64,000 nt of DNA from Gracilibacillus timonensis (GCF_900086715.1 NZ_FLKH01000012.1:1302001-1366000); one strand, 5' to 3'; counted from the stretch's first letter, positions 18,028 to 27,948 are shown. The notes: generated from the sequence alone by a model not told the origin. Program-made: numbers and translations.

Positions 18028-18570
18028 TTATTGGATTTCTTCTACTATTAATTGATCATTGGTAAAGACACAAATCTCACCTGCTATTTCTAAAGAAGCC
18101 TTGGCAATGTCTTTCGCTTCCATCTCTGTTGCATGCCGTTTCAATGCTCTGCCTGCACTTAGCGCGTAGTGACCGCCCGAACCAATTGCCAAGATACCAT
18201 CATCTGGTTCAATCACTTCTCCAGTACCAGAAATTAATAGCAGCTCTTTCTTGTCCATCACAATTAGCATCGCTTCTAATTTTCGTAAATATTTATCATT
18301 TCTCCAATCTTTGGCAAGTTCTACTGCAGCCCTTGACAGGTTACCATCATGTGTTTCCAATTTAGCTTCAAAACTTTCAAATAAGGTAAACGCATCAGCT
18401 ACTGATCCTGCAAATCCTGCGACCACTTGATTTCGAAACAAACGCCGTACTTTCTTGGCGGTATGCTTCATTACCACCTGATTTCCAAATGTCACCTGAC
18501 CATCTCCGCATATAGCAGATTTTCCGTTATGCTGGATAGCGAATATGGTGGTTGCATGAAATGAGTCCAT
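18028..18570 (-). CDS. hslV: ATP-dependent protease peptidase subunit HslV (ClpQ/CodW)
   Basis: Proteasome-like peptidase that works with HslU. The 180-residue product has the family core ([20 protein letters not shown]) and the [15 protein letters not shown] and [13 protein letters not shown] blocks. The start gives MDSFHATT and follows the xerC stop by 13 bases. As in B. subtilis, a short leader precedes the conserved Thr-Thr. B. subtilis begins MSSFHATT and is reported to use an N-terminal Ser. Here Asp stands where that Ser would be, so the mature N-terminus is uncertain. Confidence 0.95.
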   Translation of the reverse strand: MDSFHATTIFAIQHNGKSAICGDGQVTFGNQVVMKHTAKKVRRLFRNQVVAGFAGSVADAFTLFESFEAKLETHDGNLSRAAVELAKDWRNDKYLRKLEAMLIVMDKKELLLISGTGEVIEPDDGILAIGSGGHYALSAGRALKRHATEMEAKDIAKASLEIAGEICVFTNDQLIVEEIQ

Positions 18571-18583
18571 TTTTTCATTCCTC

Positions 18584-19489
18584 CTATTTATGTGCCCTTG
18601 GATGTGCCTGATGATAGACATTCTGAAGCCGGTCACTCGAGACATGTGTGTATATTTGTGTTGCTGATAAATTGGCATGCCCCAATAACTCCTGAACGGC
18701 TCTTAGGTCCGCCCCATTGTCAAGTAGATGGGTCGCAAAGCTGTGTCTCAATTTATGTGGGTGCAAATCAACGGTTAATGCTGCATCCTCTACGATACGA
18801 TTCATAATCATTCGAACACCCCTGGCACTTAATGGGTTTCCCTTCGCATTCAGAAATAAAACATTGCCTGGCTGGCTATGTTTACCAATCAATCCATCCC
18901 GGCCATGCTCCATATATTCAAGCAACGATTGTTGGGCGAATTGTCCGAAGGGGATATACCTTTCTTTGTTACCTTTCCCTGTTACCAATATCGTTTGCAG
19001 ATCCATATCCACACTTGCCAAATGTAATTGCACACACTCACTCACACGAATACCTGTACCATATAATAACTCTAATAAGGCTTTGTTTCGTATTCCAATA
19101 GCGTTATCAGTAGTAATAGAATGGAACAAAATGTCCAATTCTTCGGCATACATAATATCAGGGATAGCTTGATCTGTTTTCGATAATGGTAATTGAGCAA
19201 ATGGATTAGTCTGCACTATCTCTTCCCTCATAAGGAATTTATAAAAGGAGCGCAAACTAGAAATCTGACGGTTTACCGATCGTTTCGATAACCCTCCATG
19301 GTACAATTCCGTTAAATAAGTTCTTATCATCAAATAATCTACATCTGTTAATTCTTCCATCTTTTCTCTGATCAAAAACTGAAAAAAATGTTCAATGTCT
19401 CTTTGATATGCTTGTATCGTCAGTTGGGAAGCATTCTTTTCAATCTGTAAATATTCAAGGAATAACTTCCAGTATTTATCATAATCCAT
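18584..19489 (-). CDS. xerC: Site-specific tyrosine recombinase XerC (CodV)
   Basis: Tyrosine recombinase that resolves chromosome dimers at dif with XerD. The 301-residue protein has the N-terminal SAM-like core-binding domain (about 1-90). The catalytic residues are visible: Arg in GTGIRVSEC, the Lys of the beta hairpin in [11 protein letters not shown], His and Arg in [13 protein letters not shown], His in [10 protein letters not shown] and the nucleophile Tyr in IYTHVSSDR. The ATG follows GAGGTGA. It opens the xerC-hslV-hslU-codY operon, as in B. subtilis, but trmFO, which normally precedes it, is missing. Confidence 0.96.
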   Translation of the reverse strand: MDYDKYWKLFLEYLQIEKNASQLTIQAYQRDIEHFFQFLIREKMEELTDVDYLMIRTYLTELYHGGLSKRSVNRQISSLRSFYKFLMREEIVQTNPFAQLPLSKTDQAIPDIMYAEELDILFHSITTDNAIGIRNKALLELLYGTGIRVSECVQLHLASVDMDLQTILVTGKGNKERYIPFGQFAQQSLLEYMEHGRDGLIGKHSQPGNVLFLNAKGNPLSARGVRMIMNRIVEDAALTVDLHPHKLRHSFATHLLDNGADLRAVQELLGHANLSATQIYTHVSSDRLQNVYHQAHPRAHK

Positions 19490-19594
19490 AGGTCACCTCT
19501 TAATGCGTTAAAATAGTAACACAATCCTAGCTAAACTTCAATCAACTTCATTTTTCACCATATGCCTTGTTATTATTCTAACATGCATTGCCAG

Positions 19595-19624
19595 ATAATA
19601 AAGCGTTCTTGCTTAACTTCACAA
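19595..19624 (-). promoter_or_regulatory. Possible promoter of xerC-hslVU-codY
   Basis: TTGTGA and TATTAT on the minus strand, 18 bases apart, lie about 105 bases upstream of xerC and downstream of the topA terminator. A promoter is needed here because the terminator isolates the operon. The match is only moderate. Nothing else was identified in this 298-base gap. Confidence 0.35.
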
Positions 19625-19745
19625 GATTGTTAATAGTTGAACAAATAAGTGATCAGCTATGTGTTGGAGGATATTATAAAAAGAATGATGTGTGCATTTT
19701 CGCTTAGGCCGCTGAGCTGTGATAGATACGATTATATACCTTCTC

Positions 19746-19781
19746 TAAAAAAAAACGAAACCCCGTTGCAATGGGGCTTCA
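19746..19781 (-). terminator. Rho-independent terminator after topA
   Basis: Stem arms GAAACCCC and GGGGCTTC (one mismatch) with an 8-base loop lie within 10 bases of the topA stop. They are followed by a run of eight or more T in the minus direction. Confidence 0.9.
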
Positions 19782-19787
19782 CTTTGA

Positions 19788-21866
19788 TTAACCTTGTTCT
19801 TCTTCTTTATAGTCACAGTTCGAGCATTGTACTTGAACCTTTTTCTTGCTTTTCTTTTCTACTAGCATAGAATCACACTTCGGACAGTCTCTACCCACTG
19901 GTTTATCCCATGAAATAAAATCACATTCTGGGTATTTATCACACCCGTAAAAAGTTCGTTTCTTTTTGGTTTTTCTTTCTACAATATTCCCATCTTTACA
20001 CTTGGGGCATTTAACCCCAATTTCTTTTAAGATCGGCTTGGTATTTCGGCATTCAGGGAAATTGGAACAGGCCAGGAATTTACCATATCTGCCCATTTTA
20101 TAAACCATTTCATGACCACATTTTTCACAGGTAATGCCGGCAGGTTCATCACGTATTTCGACCTTCTCCATTTCTTGATGCGCCTTTTCCAGACGTTTAT
20201 CAAAACCTTGATAGAATTGATCTAATATGCTAATCCATTCGGTTTTTCCTTCTTCAATGGCATCTAAGTCATCCTCCATTTTCACAGTGAAGGCAACGTC
20301 AATGATTTCCGGGAAAAACTCTTCTATTAACTTCGTGACGATTTCTCCTAATTCAGTCGGAATGAATCTCCTATTATCCAAGGCTACATAACCACGGCGC
20401 TGAATGGTATCTAACGTTGGTGCATAAGTAGATGGGCGACCAATACCTTTCTCCTCCATCGTTTTTACCAGTCTTGCCTCCGTATATCGTGGAGGCGGCT
20501 GAGTAAAGTGTTGATTTGGTGTGATTTTACTCGTCTTCACTGTTTCTCCAACCTCTAAGTTAGGCAACCATTTATCCTTCTTCTTATCTTGGTCATCTGA
20601 GCTTTCAATATAAACGCCCATAAAACCTTTGAACTTAATCTTGGAGCCAGAAGCCCGAAACTCTACACCATTGTTCGATAAATGAACCGTCATCGTATCC
20701 ATTACCGCAGGCGCCATTTGACTGGCAATAAATCGTTCCCATATTAGCTTATATAATCTAAACTGATCTCTGGATAAAGTTTGTTTTAATGAATCAGGAG
20801 ATCGAAGGGCATTGGTTGGCCGAATCGCTTCGTGTGCGTCTTGCGCCCCTTCTGCATTTTTCGCTTTTCTCGACGAACCACTATATTCTTTTCCATAATT
20901 TTTTTCAATATATTCTTTGGCTTGTGACTTGGCGGTATCGGAAACCCTGGTCGAATCGGTACGCATATAGGTAATCAAACCTGTTATACCGCCTTCTCGC
21001 TTGCCTAGATCTATCCCTTCATATAATTGCTGTGCCACCATCATCGTTTTTCTAGCGCGAAAATTCAATTTCCGTGCCGCTTCCTGTTGTAAAGAGGAGG
21101 TGATAAATGAAGGAGAAGGATTCCGTTTTCTTTCCCTTTTATTTACTTTATCAACGATAAACCCTTTATCATCCATCGTTTGAAGGATTTTATCAACATC
21201 TTCTCTTGAGGAAAGCTTCTTTTTCTTACCATCAACGCCATAAAAACTTCCCTCAAAGCTTTGCTTGCCTTTGAGAAAATCAGCGTCAATACTCCAGTAC
21301 TCTTCCGGCTTGAAGTTTTTGATTTCGTTTTCGCGATCAATGATCATCTTTACAGCAACCGATTGCACTCGTCCTGCACTTAATCCTTTTTTCACCTTCT
21401 GCCATAACAAAGGACTGATGTTATACCCTACTAAACGATCCAAAATTCTTCTGGCTTGTTGTGCGTCTACCAAGTCCATATTTATCGTTCGAGGATGTTT
21501 GAATGATTCTTTTACAGCGTCTTTAGTGATTTCATTAAAGACAACCCGACATTCACTATCCACATCCATATTTAAACTATGGGCCAAATGCCATGCAATT
21601 GCCTCACCTTCGCGATCGGGGTCGGCTGCGAGAAATATTTTGTCCGCTTTTTTAGCTGCGGTTTTCAGTTCCTTTAATACCGGCCCTTTTCCGCGGATCG
21701 TAATGTACTTTGGTTCAAAATTATTCTCTACGTCTACACCCGTTTGACTTTTTGGTAAGTCACGGACGTGTCCCATTGATGCCTTGACTTTATACTTTTT
21801 TCCTAGATATCTTTCAATTGTTTTTGCTTTTGCTGGTGATTCCACAATGACTAGATATTGTGCCAT
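19788..21866 (-). CDS. topA: DNA topoisomerase I
   Basis: Type IA topoisomerase that relaxes negative supercoils. The protein (692 residues, B. subtilis 691) opens with [20 protein letters not shown] (Toprim domain), has the acidic Toprim motif [10 protein letters not shown], and carries the active-site Tyr in [13 protein letters not shown] at about 295. Three C-terminal zinc ribbons contain four Cys each (CEKCG...CSNFPEC, CPKCK...CDKYPEC, CPKCD...CSNC). The reading frame stays open 42 codons upstream, but that part has no ribosome site and lies in a repeat-like element, so I start at MAQY. An ATG three codons earlier is also possible. Confidence 0.96.
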   Translation of the reverse strand: MAQYLVIVESPAKAKTIERYLGKKYKVKASMGHVRDLPKSQTGVDVENNFEPKYITIRGKGPVLKELKTAAKKADKIFLAADPDREGEAIAWHLAHSLNMDVDSECRVVFNEITKDAVKESFKHPRTINMDLVDAQQARRILDRLVGYNISPLLWQKVKKGLSAGRVQSVAVKMIIDRENEIKNFKPEEYWSIDADFLKGKQSFEGSFYGVDGKKKKLSSREDVDKILQTMDDKGFIVDKVNKRERKRNPSPSFITSSLQQEAARKLNFRARKTMMVAQQLYEGIDLGKREGGITGLITYMRTDSTRVSDTAKSQAKEYIEKNYGKEYSGSSRKAKNAEGAQDAHEAIRPTNALRSPDSLKQTLSRDQFRLYKLIWERFIASQMAPAVMDTMTVHLSNNGVEFRASGSKIKFKGFMGVYIESSDDQDKKKDKWLPNLEVGETVKTSKITPNQHFTQPPPRYTEARLVKTMEEKGIGRPSTYAPTLDTIQRRGYVALDNRRFIPTELGEIVTKLIEEFFPEIIDVAFTVKMEDDLDAIEEGKTEWISILDQFYQGFDKRLEKAHQEMEKVEIRDEPAGITCEKCGHEMVYKMGRYGKFLACSNFPECRNTKPILKEIGVKCPKCKDGNIVERKTKKKRTFYGCDKYPECDFISWDKPVGRDCPKCDSMLVEKKSKKKVQVQCSNCDYKEEEQG

Positions 21867-21923
21867 ATATTCCATACACTCCCAAGAGGTAATATCAATT
21901 CTTTTTTGCTTACATTTCAATGC

Positions 21924-22014
21924 GTGTTCAAAAGCTGATAGAAAGAACCAAAAAGTTCCCCACATTGTCCATGCAAATATTCGATACGACATTTTTATTT
22001 GACTTTTTGAACAA
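21924..22014. repeat. Small inverted-repeat element in the topA leader
   Basis: About 90 bases bounded by inverted ends (GTTCAAAA on one side, TTTTTGAAC on the other), with a small internal hairpin (GAAC, TTTTTG, GTTC). It lies between the topA promoter and start codon. It resembles small palindromic elements I recall from Bacillaceae intergenic regions. Only one copy is visible in this window, so repeat status is inference. Confidence 0.4.
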
Positions 22015-22042
22015 CCTCAATAAATAAGATAAATCTTCCCTA

Positions 22043-22071
22043 TTATTAAATACTTTACAAGCATTTGTCAA
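22043..22071 (-). promoter_or_regulatory. Putative sigma-A promoter of topA
   Basis: A perfect TTGACA box followed after 17 bases by TAATAA (or after 18 bases by AATAAT) on the minus strand. It lies in the dprA-topA spacer and implies a topA leader of about 165 bases. Confidence 0.6.
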
Positions 22072-22110
22072 ACGAGAAAACTATATTTATTGGATTATTT
22101 TTATTTTTCT

Positions 22111-23010
22111 TCAGGAAAACGAGGGAATTGTCGGCACCTCTATCCAAATATCCATGCTGTCTTGAACAAGTTTTGCCCCGTCTTTAATCAAGCGATTACA
22201 GCCATTACTTGTTTCCGTTAAAATAGATCCTGGCATTGCAAATACTTCCTTCCCTTGTTCTAATGCCTGATCTACCGTAATCATCGTCCCGCTTTTTTCC
22301 TTTGCTTCCACGACTAGTGTCCCAAAACCTAAGGCACTAATTAATCGATTTCTTTCAGGGAAATAGTATTTTTGTGGTGAAAAGTCAGGAGGATATTCGG
22401 ATACAATTAAGTTTTGCTTGGCCAATCGATGAAAAAGGGTCGTATGCTTTTGAGGATAAATATGCTGAAAACCTCCTCCTAAAACAGCAATGGTCTTGGC
22501 ATGATTGTCTAATGCCAATTGATGCGCCAAACCATCAATACCTGCTGCCATCCCGCTGACAAGGAGAATATCTTTTTTTAATAAGGGTAATAATACCTGC
22601 TGCATGGTTTGTCTGGCAAACCTGGAAGGGTATCTTGTTCCAACCACGCTTAAGTTAGGGTAATGTTGGAGAAGTGATTTATTTCCATGAAGATATAAAA
22701 CGAGAGGAGGATCTGGTATTTGTTTTAGATAAGAAGGAAATTGAGGGCTCCATATCGTTAGAATCTGATATTTCCGAGCAAATCGGACAATTTTCTCCTT
22801 GATATCCTGATTGTTTAATCGCTGTAATAAATGATGGGCTCGTTCACTGGACAGTTGCAACCGTTCTTGCCACTCTGCTGATTTCCACTGATAATAAACA
22901 GTTAATGCTGGGTCTTGCTCTAATATTTGCCTGATCATTTGACGATTGTTATAGCAAACATAATGCAAGTGAAGTAAGCGCCATTCTCTTTTATCTATGC
23001 TAACCACCAC
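22111..23010 (-). CDS. dprA: DNA processing protein DprA (competence, RecA loader)
   Basis: DprA binds incoming single-stranded DNA during natural transformation and loads RecA. The 299-residue protein shows the Rossmann-like DprA core: VVGTRYPSRFARQTM, VSGMAAGIDGLAHQLAL, GGGFQHIYPQKH, YYFPERNRLISALG and EAKEKSGTMITVDQALEQG, in that order. A weakly conserved helical N-terminal domain precedes it. The start is a GTG pair with a weak ribosome site. It lies between sucD and topA, the standard Bacillaceae location. Confidence 0.94.
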   Translation of the reverse strand: MVVSIDKREWRLLHLHYVCYNNRQMIRQILEQDPALTVYYQWKSAEWQERLQLSSERAHHLLQRLNNQDIKEKIVRFARKYQILTIWSPQFPSYLKQIPDPPLVLYLHGNKSLLQHYPNLSVVGTRYPSRFARQTMQQVLLPLLKKDILLVSGMAAGIDGLAHQLALDNHAKTIAVLGGGFQHIYPQKHTTLFHRLAKQNLIVSEYPPDFSPQKYYFPERNRLISALGFGTLVVEAKEKSGTMITVDQALEQGKEVFAMPGSILTETSNGCNRLIKDGAKLVQDSMDIWIEVPTIPSFS

Positions 23011-23045
23011 ACTTTCTTTATAATTTTGTTCCTCATCAGGTATAT

Positions 23046-23102
23046 GCTTATGTGGAATTGGTTACCACATAAGCTTTTCGTACGTGCTTATTTGGTAACC
23101 AA
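23046..23102. promoter_or_regulatory. Overlapping palindromes in the sucD-dprA spacer
   Basis: A perfect 10-bp hairpin (GCTTATGTGG and CCACATAAGC, 9-base loop) overlaps one copy of TTGGTTACCA. A second copy, TTGGTAACCAA, follows about 25 bases later. The two palindromes can also pair with each other, excluding the first hairpin. On the plus strand TTTTC follows the hairpin; on the minus strand no U-run follows. It may be an operator or a weak sucD terminator; neither is proven. Confidence 0.45.
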
Positions 23103-23114
23103 TCCATGCTCATT

Positions 23115-24017
23115 TTAGTGTGTTTTACATTTATCGTAAAGACCTTTTTCCTGAAGCACATTCAGTAACGTTTCTCCCATTACAGCAGGGGTCTCAGCCA
23201 CTTCAATACCACAGGCGTTCATCGTTTTAATTTTTTCTTCTGCTGTACCTTGACCACCGGATATAATCGCACCAGCATGCCCCATACGCTTACCTGGAGG
23301 TGCAGTACGCCCACCTATAAATCCGACAACCGGCTTCGTCATATTGGCTTTCACCCACTCGGCAGCCTCCTCTTCAGCGGTTCCACCAATTTCGCCAATC
23401 ATAATGACAGCTTCGGTATCTGGGTCCTCATTGAAAGCCTTTAATACATCGATAAAGTCGGTACCATTCACTGGATCGCCCCCAATACCAACGGCCGAGG
23501 ATTGACCAAATCCTTTTTCGGATAATTGATGAACTGCTTCATAAGTTAAGGTACCAGAACGAGATACCACACCAATGTGTCCTTTCTTATGAATATAGCC
23601 CGGCATAATACCGATTTTGCATTCTTCTGGGGTGATAACGCCTGGGCAGTTCGGTCCCACTAGACGGGTCTTTTTCCCTTCCATATAACGTTTCACTTTT
23701 AACATATCCATTACAGGAATATGTTCCGTAATACAAATCACAATATCCAATTCGGCATCAACAGCCTCCATAATAGCATCAGCAGCAAACGGGGCAGGTA
23801 CATAGATGACCGATGCATTCGCACCTGTAGTCTGAGCAGCCTCCTCCACCGTATTAAATACGGGTACCCCTTCGACTTCTGTACCGCCTTTCTTTGGCGT
23901 AATTCCTCCGACAATCTGGGTACCATATTCTAGCATTTGTTTCGTATGAAAAAGTGCAGTTGAACCAGTAATCCCCTGAACAAGCACCTTGGTATCTTTA
24001 TTGATAAAAACACTCAT
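23115..24017 (-). CDS. sucD: Succinyl-CoA synthetase (ADP-forming) alpha subunit
   Basis: Alpha subunit of the TCA-cycle enzyme that converts succinyl-CoA to succinate with ATP formation. The 300-residue protein has the CoA-binding N-terminal fold ([17 protein letters not shown]) and the [14 protein letters not shown] ligase motif. The phospho-acceptor His is in [17 protein letters not shown] at about residue 247. It follows sucC by 38 bases and forms a two-gene operon with it, placed before dprA as in B. subtilis. Confidence 0.97.
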   Translation of the reverse strand: MSVFINKDTKVLVQGITGSTALFHTKQMLEYGTQIVGGITPKKGGTEVEGVPVFNTVEEAAQTTGANASVIYVPAPFAADAIMEAVDAELDIVICITEHIPVMDMLKVKRYMEGKKTRLVGPNCPGVITPEECKIGIMPGYIHKKGHIGVVSRSGTLTYEAVHQLSEKGFGQSSAVGIGGDPVNGTDFIDVLKAFNEDPDTEAVIMIGEIGGTAEEEAAEWVKANMTKPVVGFIGGRTAPPGKRMGHAGAIISGGQGTAEEKIKTMNACGIEVAETPAVMGETLLNVLQEKGLYDKCKTH

Positions 24018-24055
24018 GTTAATGGATCCTCCTTTTTCTCTTGAATGATGAATGG

Positions 24056-25222
24056 TTATGCCTGATGCACAAGTGCAACAATTTTCTCAGCACCATCTGC
24101 CATTGATTCTGCAGGCGTAATATTAAGACCGGAATCTGCAAGGATTTGCTTGCCTGCTTCTACATTGGTACCTTCCAAGCGGACAACTAAAGGTATCGTC
24201 AAGCCAACTTCTTGAGTTGCCTGTACTACCCCTTCGGCAATAACGTCACACTTCATAATACCACCGAAGATATTGACAAAAATCCCCTTGACATGGTCAT
24301 CTGAAAGGATGATTTTGAATGCTTCGGTTACCTTTTCAGCCGTTGCACCGCCCCCAACATCAAGAAAATTAGCGGGATCTCCATTATAATGTTTGATAAT
24401 ATCCATGGTAGCCATGGCTAAACCGGCCCCATTTACCATACAACCAATGTTACCATCTAAAGCAATATAGCTTAGGTCATACTTGGAAGCCTCAATTTCT
24501 TTCTCATCTTCTTCATCTAAATCACGAAAAGCCGCGATATCTTTTTGACGGAAAAGGGCATTATCATCAAAATTCAGTTTGGCATCTAGCGCCAACACCT
24601 CTCCATCACCTGTCGTTACTAATGGATTGATTTCGGCAATCGAACAATCCTTCTCGACAAATAGCTGATATAAGCCCATCATAAACTTAACCGCTTTCGA
24701 TAAATAATCAGCGGGAATATTTATGTTAAAAGCAAGACGTCTTGCTTGATATGGTAACAGCCCAGTAACAGGGTCGATCACTTCTTTAAAAATTTTCTCT
24801 GGTGTTTCTGCCGCTACTTCTTCAATTTCAGTACCGCCTTCTTCTGATGCCATCATGGTGACACGTGAAGTAGCTCGATCCAATACCACACCGACATAGT
24901 ATTCCTTTTGAATGTCACAACCGGCTTCGATGAGCAAACGCTTTACTTCCTTACCTTCCGGACCGGTTTGATGTGTGACTAAGGTTTTTCCCAGAATTTC
25001 ATCTGCATATGTACGCACTTCATCTACATTTTTGGCAACCTTCACACCTCCAGCCTTACCTCTTCCGCCGGCGTGAATTTGCGCTTTCACTACACTGACA
25101 GCTGTTCCTAATTCCTCTGCAGCTTGTACAGCTTCATCGACTGTAAAAGCTACTTTTCCATCAGGTACAGCGACACCATAGCTGCGCAATATCTCTTTGC
25201 CTTGATATTCATGAATATTCAT
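24056..25222 (-). CDS. sucC: Succinyl-CoA synthetase beta subunit
   Basis: Beta subunit of succinyl-CoA synthetase, which binds nucleotide and succinate. The 388-residue protein has the ATP-grasp N-terminal part ([34 protein letters not shown]) and the C-terminal ligase-CoA domain with [18 protein letters not shown] and [14 protein letters not shown] precedes the ATG. A separate promoter lies upstream, so sucCD is probably expressed independently of the upstream FlhB-like gene. Confidence 0.97.
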   Translation of the reverse strand: MNIHEYQGKEILRSYGVAVPDGKVAFTVDEAVQAAEELGTAVSVVKAQIHAGGRGKAGGVKVAKNVDEVRTYADEILGKTLVTHQTGPEGKEVKRLLIEAGCDIQKEYYVGVVLDRATSRVTMMASEEGGTEIEEVAAETPEKIFKEVIDPVTGLLPYQARRLAFNINIPADYLSKAVKFMMGLYQLFVEKDCSIAEINPLVTTGDGEVLALDAKLNFDDNALFRQKDIAAFRDLDEEDEKEIEASKYDLSYIALDGNIGCMVNGAGLAMATMDIIKHYNGDPANFLDVGGGATAEKVTEAFKIILSDDHVKGIFVNIFGGIMKCDVIAEGVVQATQEVGLTIPLVVRLEGTNVEAGKQILADSGLNITPAESMADGAEKIVALVHQA

Positions 25223-25257
25223 CTTTCATCCTCCCATCAATTAATCACTGCATTCTC

Positions 25258-25287
25258 ATTGTATAAAAAGATGCAGGTCATTGTCTA
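25258..25287 (-). promoter_or_regulatory. Putative sucCD promoter
   Basis: TAGACA, 18 bases, TACAAT on the minus strand, about 36 bases upstream of the sucC ATG. Each hexamer differs from the sigma-A consensus at one position. No operator was recognised. Confidence 0.55.
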
Positions 25288-25326
25288 GAAAATACTACAA
25301 ATAATTATGATGTCGAATGTTACTTA

Positions 25327-25602
25327 TCACTTCGATACTTGTTTGTCCACTTGATAAATATAAGCAAATACCTCTGCAACTGCTTGATATAGCTCTTCTG
25401 GTATCTCTTCGTTTATGTGCAGCTCCGATAACAAAGCGACTAAAGTGGGATCCGACTGAATCGGAACATTATTTGCCTTTGCCCGCTCCATGATCTCTTC
25501 TGCCAGATAACCTTTTCCAGCGGCCACTACTTTGGGCGATTGATCGGTCGCTACATCATATTGCAAAGCTGCTGCCTTTTTACGATAGTTATCTTCTGTC
25601 AT
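25327..25602 (-). CDS. ylqH: FlhB C-terminal-like protein YlqH
   Basis: A 91-residue soluble protein similar to the cytoplasmic C-terminal (substrate-switch) domain of FlhB, without the membrane part. It has AALQYDVATDQSPKVVAAGKG and ends in a short helix. The FlhB autocleavage motif NPTH is not present; the corresponding stretch reads ATDQSPKV. The gene overlaps ylqG by 4 bases (ATGA), so the two are translated together. Function unknown; see ylqG. Confidence 0.85.
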   Translation of the reverse strand: MTEDNYRKKAAALQYDVATDQSPKVVAAGKGYLAEEIMERAKANNVPIQSDPTLVALLSELHINEEIPEELYQAVAEVFAYIYQVDKQVSK

Positions 25603-27704
25603 ATCCGATAATCCACTCCTTCGTTAGGATACGTTTGCCGCTCCGTTCTAGCGGGCTGTGCTGGGACTGTTTGAGAAATTGGCTTATGGGTGACCGTAGT
25701 CAAGCGGTAATCTATCATCTCCAGTTTATCCTTTAATAGTGGCTTAAACTGCTCCATTAACGGCTTAATGCGTTCTTCGTCATTGTAGACGGTTAGATGA
25801 ACCATTCGCTTTTGAACCGACATAGCTATCATTGTTTCTCCCAAACTGCGTAGTTGTAAATGAAACAGAATTTTACAAAAATCGGGATCGATTTCGTCGC
25901 TACCCTTGCGCTTTTTCCCTTCAAATTGCAGCTTGATATCACCAGCCAATCCTAATCTGTCACCAGGGATGTACATCGGAATTTGCAATAGCCCTTGTGC
26001 AGGATCATGCGTCATATGAATTTGCAAACCCGTTAGACTTTGAACTAACCGCTGTACTTGATTTCCCGCTACGTCCGGTTGTTGCTGCTGCAAAAGCATA
26101 AGCTGTTGTTTCACGGATAAATCTTGTTCCCTGTACGCTGTTTCTTGCAGGGATGTTTGCTGCAAAAATGGTCGGATGACTTGTAACATCGTTTCTTTTG
26201 TAAAACCACTGTTTGCTTGAGCCGCCATTTTCAATTCTTGAACCATAGTCTGTTGATTGGGAGTTAATGACGACGTTTCTATCCCTCTTATCATGGTTGC
26301 CATTTGTTCGTTTTGACGAGAAGGGGCTGGAGACTGCAACAACCACTCGACAAAAAAACGTTGCTGGTCTGCTGGCAGGCTTTGCTGTAAATGCTGCAAA
26401 ACTTGTCCAAAACGTTGCGAGGGGTCACCTTGCTGTAAAAGTCCTGTCGAAACAAGTATCGAACGACTCGATAACGCACCCGAACCAGCCTGTTGCAGAG
26501 ACTGAGCGATTTGGGACTCGTCCTGTAAGCCACTCGATTGGACAAAATGCTTTAGTAAATTTATCATGGTATCTTTCGTAGCAGAGAGAGACGTAGGATA
26601 CGCTTGATCCATTTGTAATAAAAAGGTACGCAAGATTTGCTGATCTCCTGCTGATAACTGGTTTTGGCTAAGGCGCTGCAGAAGTGAGGCTGCTTGCTGA
26701 TTAAAGTTAGCTGACGATGTTTGTAGTATTCGTTGTAACAACTGACGCTCCTCTGTAGGAATACGTCTCAACACTTCTGAAAAGAACCCTTGATTGGCAA
26801 ATGCTTGTTTCATTGTGGCAGTGGCGTCTGGATCATGCCGCAAGCGACTAACCATGTGTGCTAAACTTTGCTGTTTTTCTGCTGGAAGCTGTTGATTTAA
26901 TAGGTTCTGCAGTTGATCAACAAAAGGTCTTATTTGCTGCTCACTCACTGGTTTACCAGCGGTTAATTGTGCTAATACAGATTCTTGTGTTGGCGCTAGC
27001 CGACGAACCATCAACGATAATAATAAAGAGTTTGACGCTAAGAATTGCTGCAGGCGAGCATTGGCCTGTTCACCAATCTCTGATTGATAGATCATCAGTT
27101 GTTGTGTTAATGCTTGAGCTAATGACGGTTGCCCAGTTTGGCTGCCTATTTGTTGTAGCACTTGCTGAATTTGTCGAGCTAATGAATTGGATTGAAAGCT
27201 CTGCAAACTTTGAAAGGTCGCCTCTGTTAGTGGCAGCTGCTGCTTTACCATTTGCAACAGTAACTCTCGATTGGCAGTGCTGTTCCCTTTTTGTTCTAGC
27301 AGGTCCGTTATCTGTCGTAATTGCTTAGAAGTAAAGGGGATTTGCTGTTGAATCAATTGTTGGAACAGGGGTTTAGCTGGGCTGTTGGATGATAAACCGA
27401 TCTGTTGTAATAATGGATTGCTGAGTTTTCCCTGCGTATTGGCTGGTACTTCACTTACCTTTTTTAAATGAACCATTTGATCGACGGCCGTTACTTGAAA
27501 CAGATAGTTTTGCTTGGCGGTGAGTGCCGTCTCTATACGGGCTACTATCCTTGTCCCACCCAATTGAATAGCAGCTCGTTGCTGAGGATAGATCTCCAGT
27601 ACCTTCCCAGTCAACAATTGCCCAGGTCGCATCGGCGGCTGTGCCGTTGTTTTTTGTGTACGATTGCTGCTTGATAAAGAAGGAAAAGATGATGTGTATC
27701 CCAT
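25599..27704 (-). CDS. ylqG: FliK-like protein YlqG
   Basis: A large (701-residue), strikingly Gln-rich protein. Its middle is a long run of short helices with QQLLQ-like patterns. Only the C-terminal part (about 560-660) has a fold recognisable from FliK, namely MYIPGDRLGLAGDIKLQFEG and MSVQKRMVHLTVYNDEERI. B. subtilis YlqG is in the same position with the FlhB-like YlqH. The pair mimics FliK (hook-length ruler) and the FlhB switch domain, but they lie outside the flagellar operon and have no defined role. AAAGGGG precedes the ATG. Confidence 0.75.
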   Translation of the reverse strand: MGYTSSFPSLSSSNRTQKTTAQPPMRPGQLLTGKVLEIYPQQRAAIQLGGTRIVARIETALTAKQNYLFQVTAVDQMVHLKKVSEVPANTQGKLSNPLLQQIGLSSNSPAKPLFQQLIQQQIPFTSKQLRQITDLLEQKGNSTANRELLLQMVKQQLPLTEATFQSLQSFQSNSLARQIQQVLQQIGSQTGQPSLAQALTQQLMIYQSEIGEQANARLQQFLASNSLLLSLMVRRLAPTQESVLAQLTAGKPVSEQQIRPFVDQLQNLLNQQLPAEKQQSLAHMVSRLRHDPDATATMKQAFANQGFFSEVLRRIPTEERQLLQRILQTSSANFNQQAASLLQRLSQNQLSAGDQQILRTFLLQMDQAYPTSLSATKDTMINLLKHFVQSSGLQDESQIAQSLQQAGSGALSSRSILVSTGLLQQGDPSQRFGQVLQHLQQSLPADQQRFFVEWLLQSPAPSRQNEQMATMIRGIETSSLTPNQQTMVQELKMAAQANSGFTKETMLQVIRPFLQQTSLQETAYREQDLSVKQQLMLLQQQQPDVAGNQVQRLVQSLTGLQIHMTHDPAQGLLQIPMYIPGDRLGLAGDIKLQFEGKKRKGSDEIDPDFCKILFHLQLRSLGETMIAMSVQKRMVHLTVYNDEERIKPLMEQFKPLLKDKLEMIDYRLTTVTHKPISQTVPAQPARTERQTYPNEGVDYRI

Positions 27705-27744
27705 AACTTAACCCCTTTCTTCATTATTTCTCAAGAAAACGTGT

Positions 27745-27920
27745 GACAAGCAAGTCTTTGCTCGCCTTAGTTCCTGATAATACCTTACTTGATTCATTCG
27801 TGTGAATGAATCAAGATCACCTATTCGATCCATGAGAAATGATTTCAATCCACTTATCGGTATCGCGATTCGTTCTAGGTCAAAATCATTTCAAGTCCTA
27901 TTATGCCAAGGGTTATATAC
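27745..27920 (+). repeat. Dispersed repeat R1, copy A
   Basis: About 175 bases in the ylqG-rnhB spacer, recognisably related to the reverse complement of 52478-52640. It contains a perfect 12-bp hairpin (27788-27815; arms CTTGATTCATTC and GAATGAATCAAG, loop GTGT). The conserved blocks around it are GCAAGTCTTTGC, GATCCATGAGA, CTTATCGGTA, GCGATTCG and CATTTCAAGTCCTATTAT. No coding capacity was found. Confidence 0.75.
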
Positions 27921-27948
27921 GTTCTTTGCTCACAAGAAAAATGTTAGC

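Noticed and set aside
21867-21992. In-frame 42-residue N-terminal extension of topoisomerase I
   Set aside because: No ribosome site precedes the upstream ATG. The extension has no match to TopA and lies in an inverted-repeat element; the conserved start is [13 protein letters not shown].
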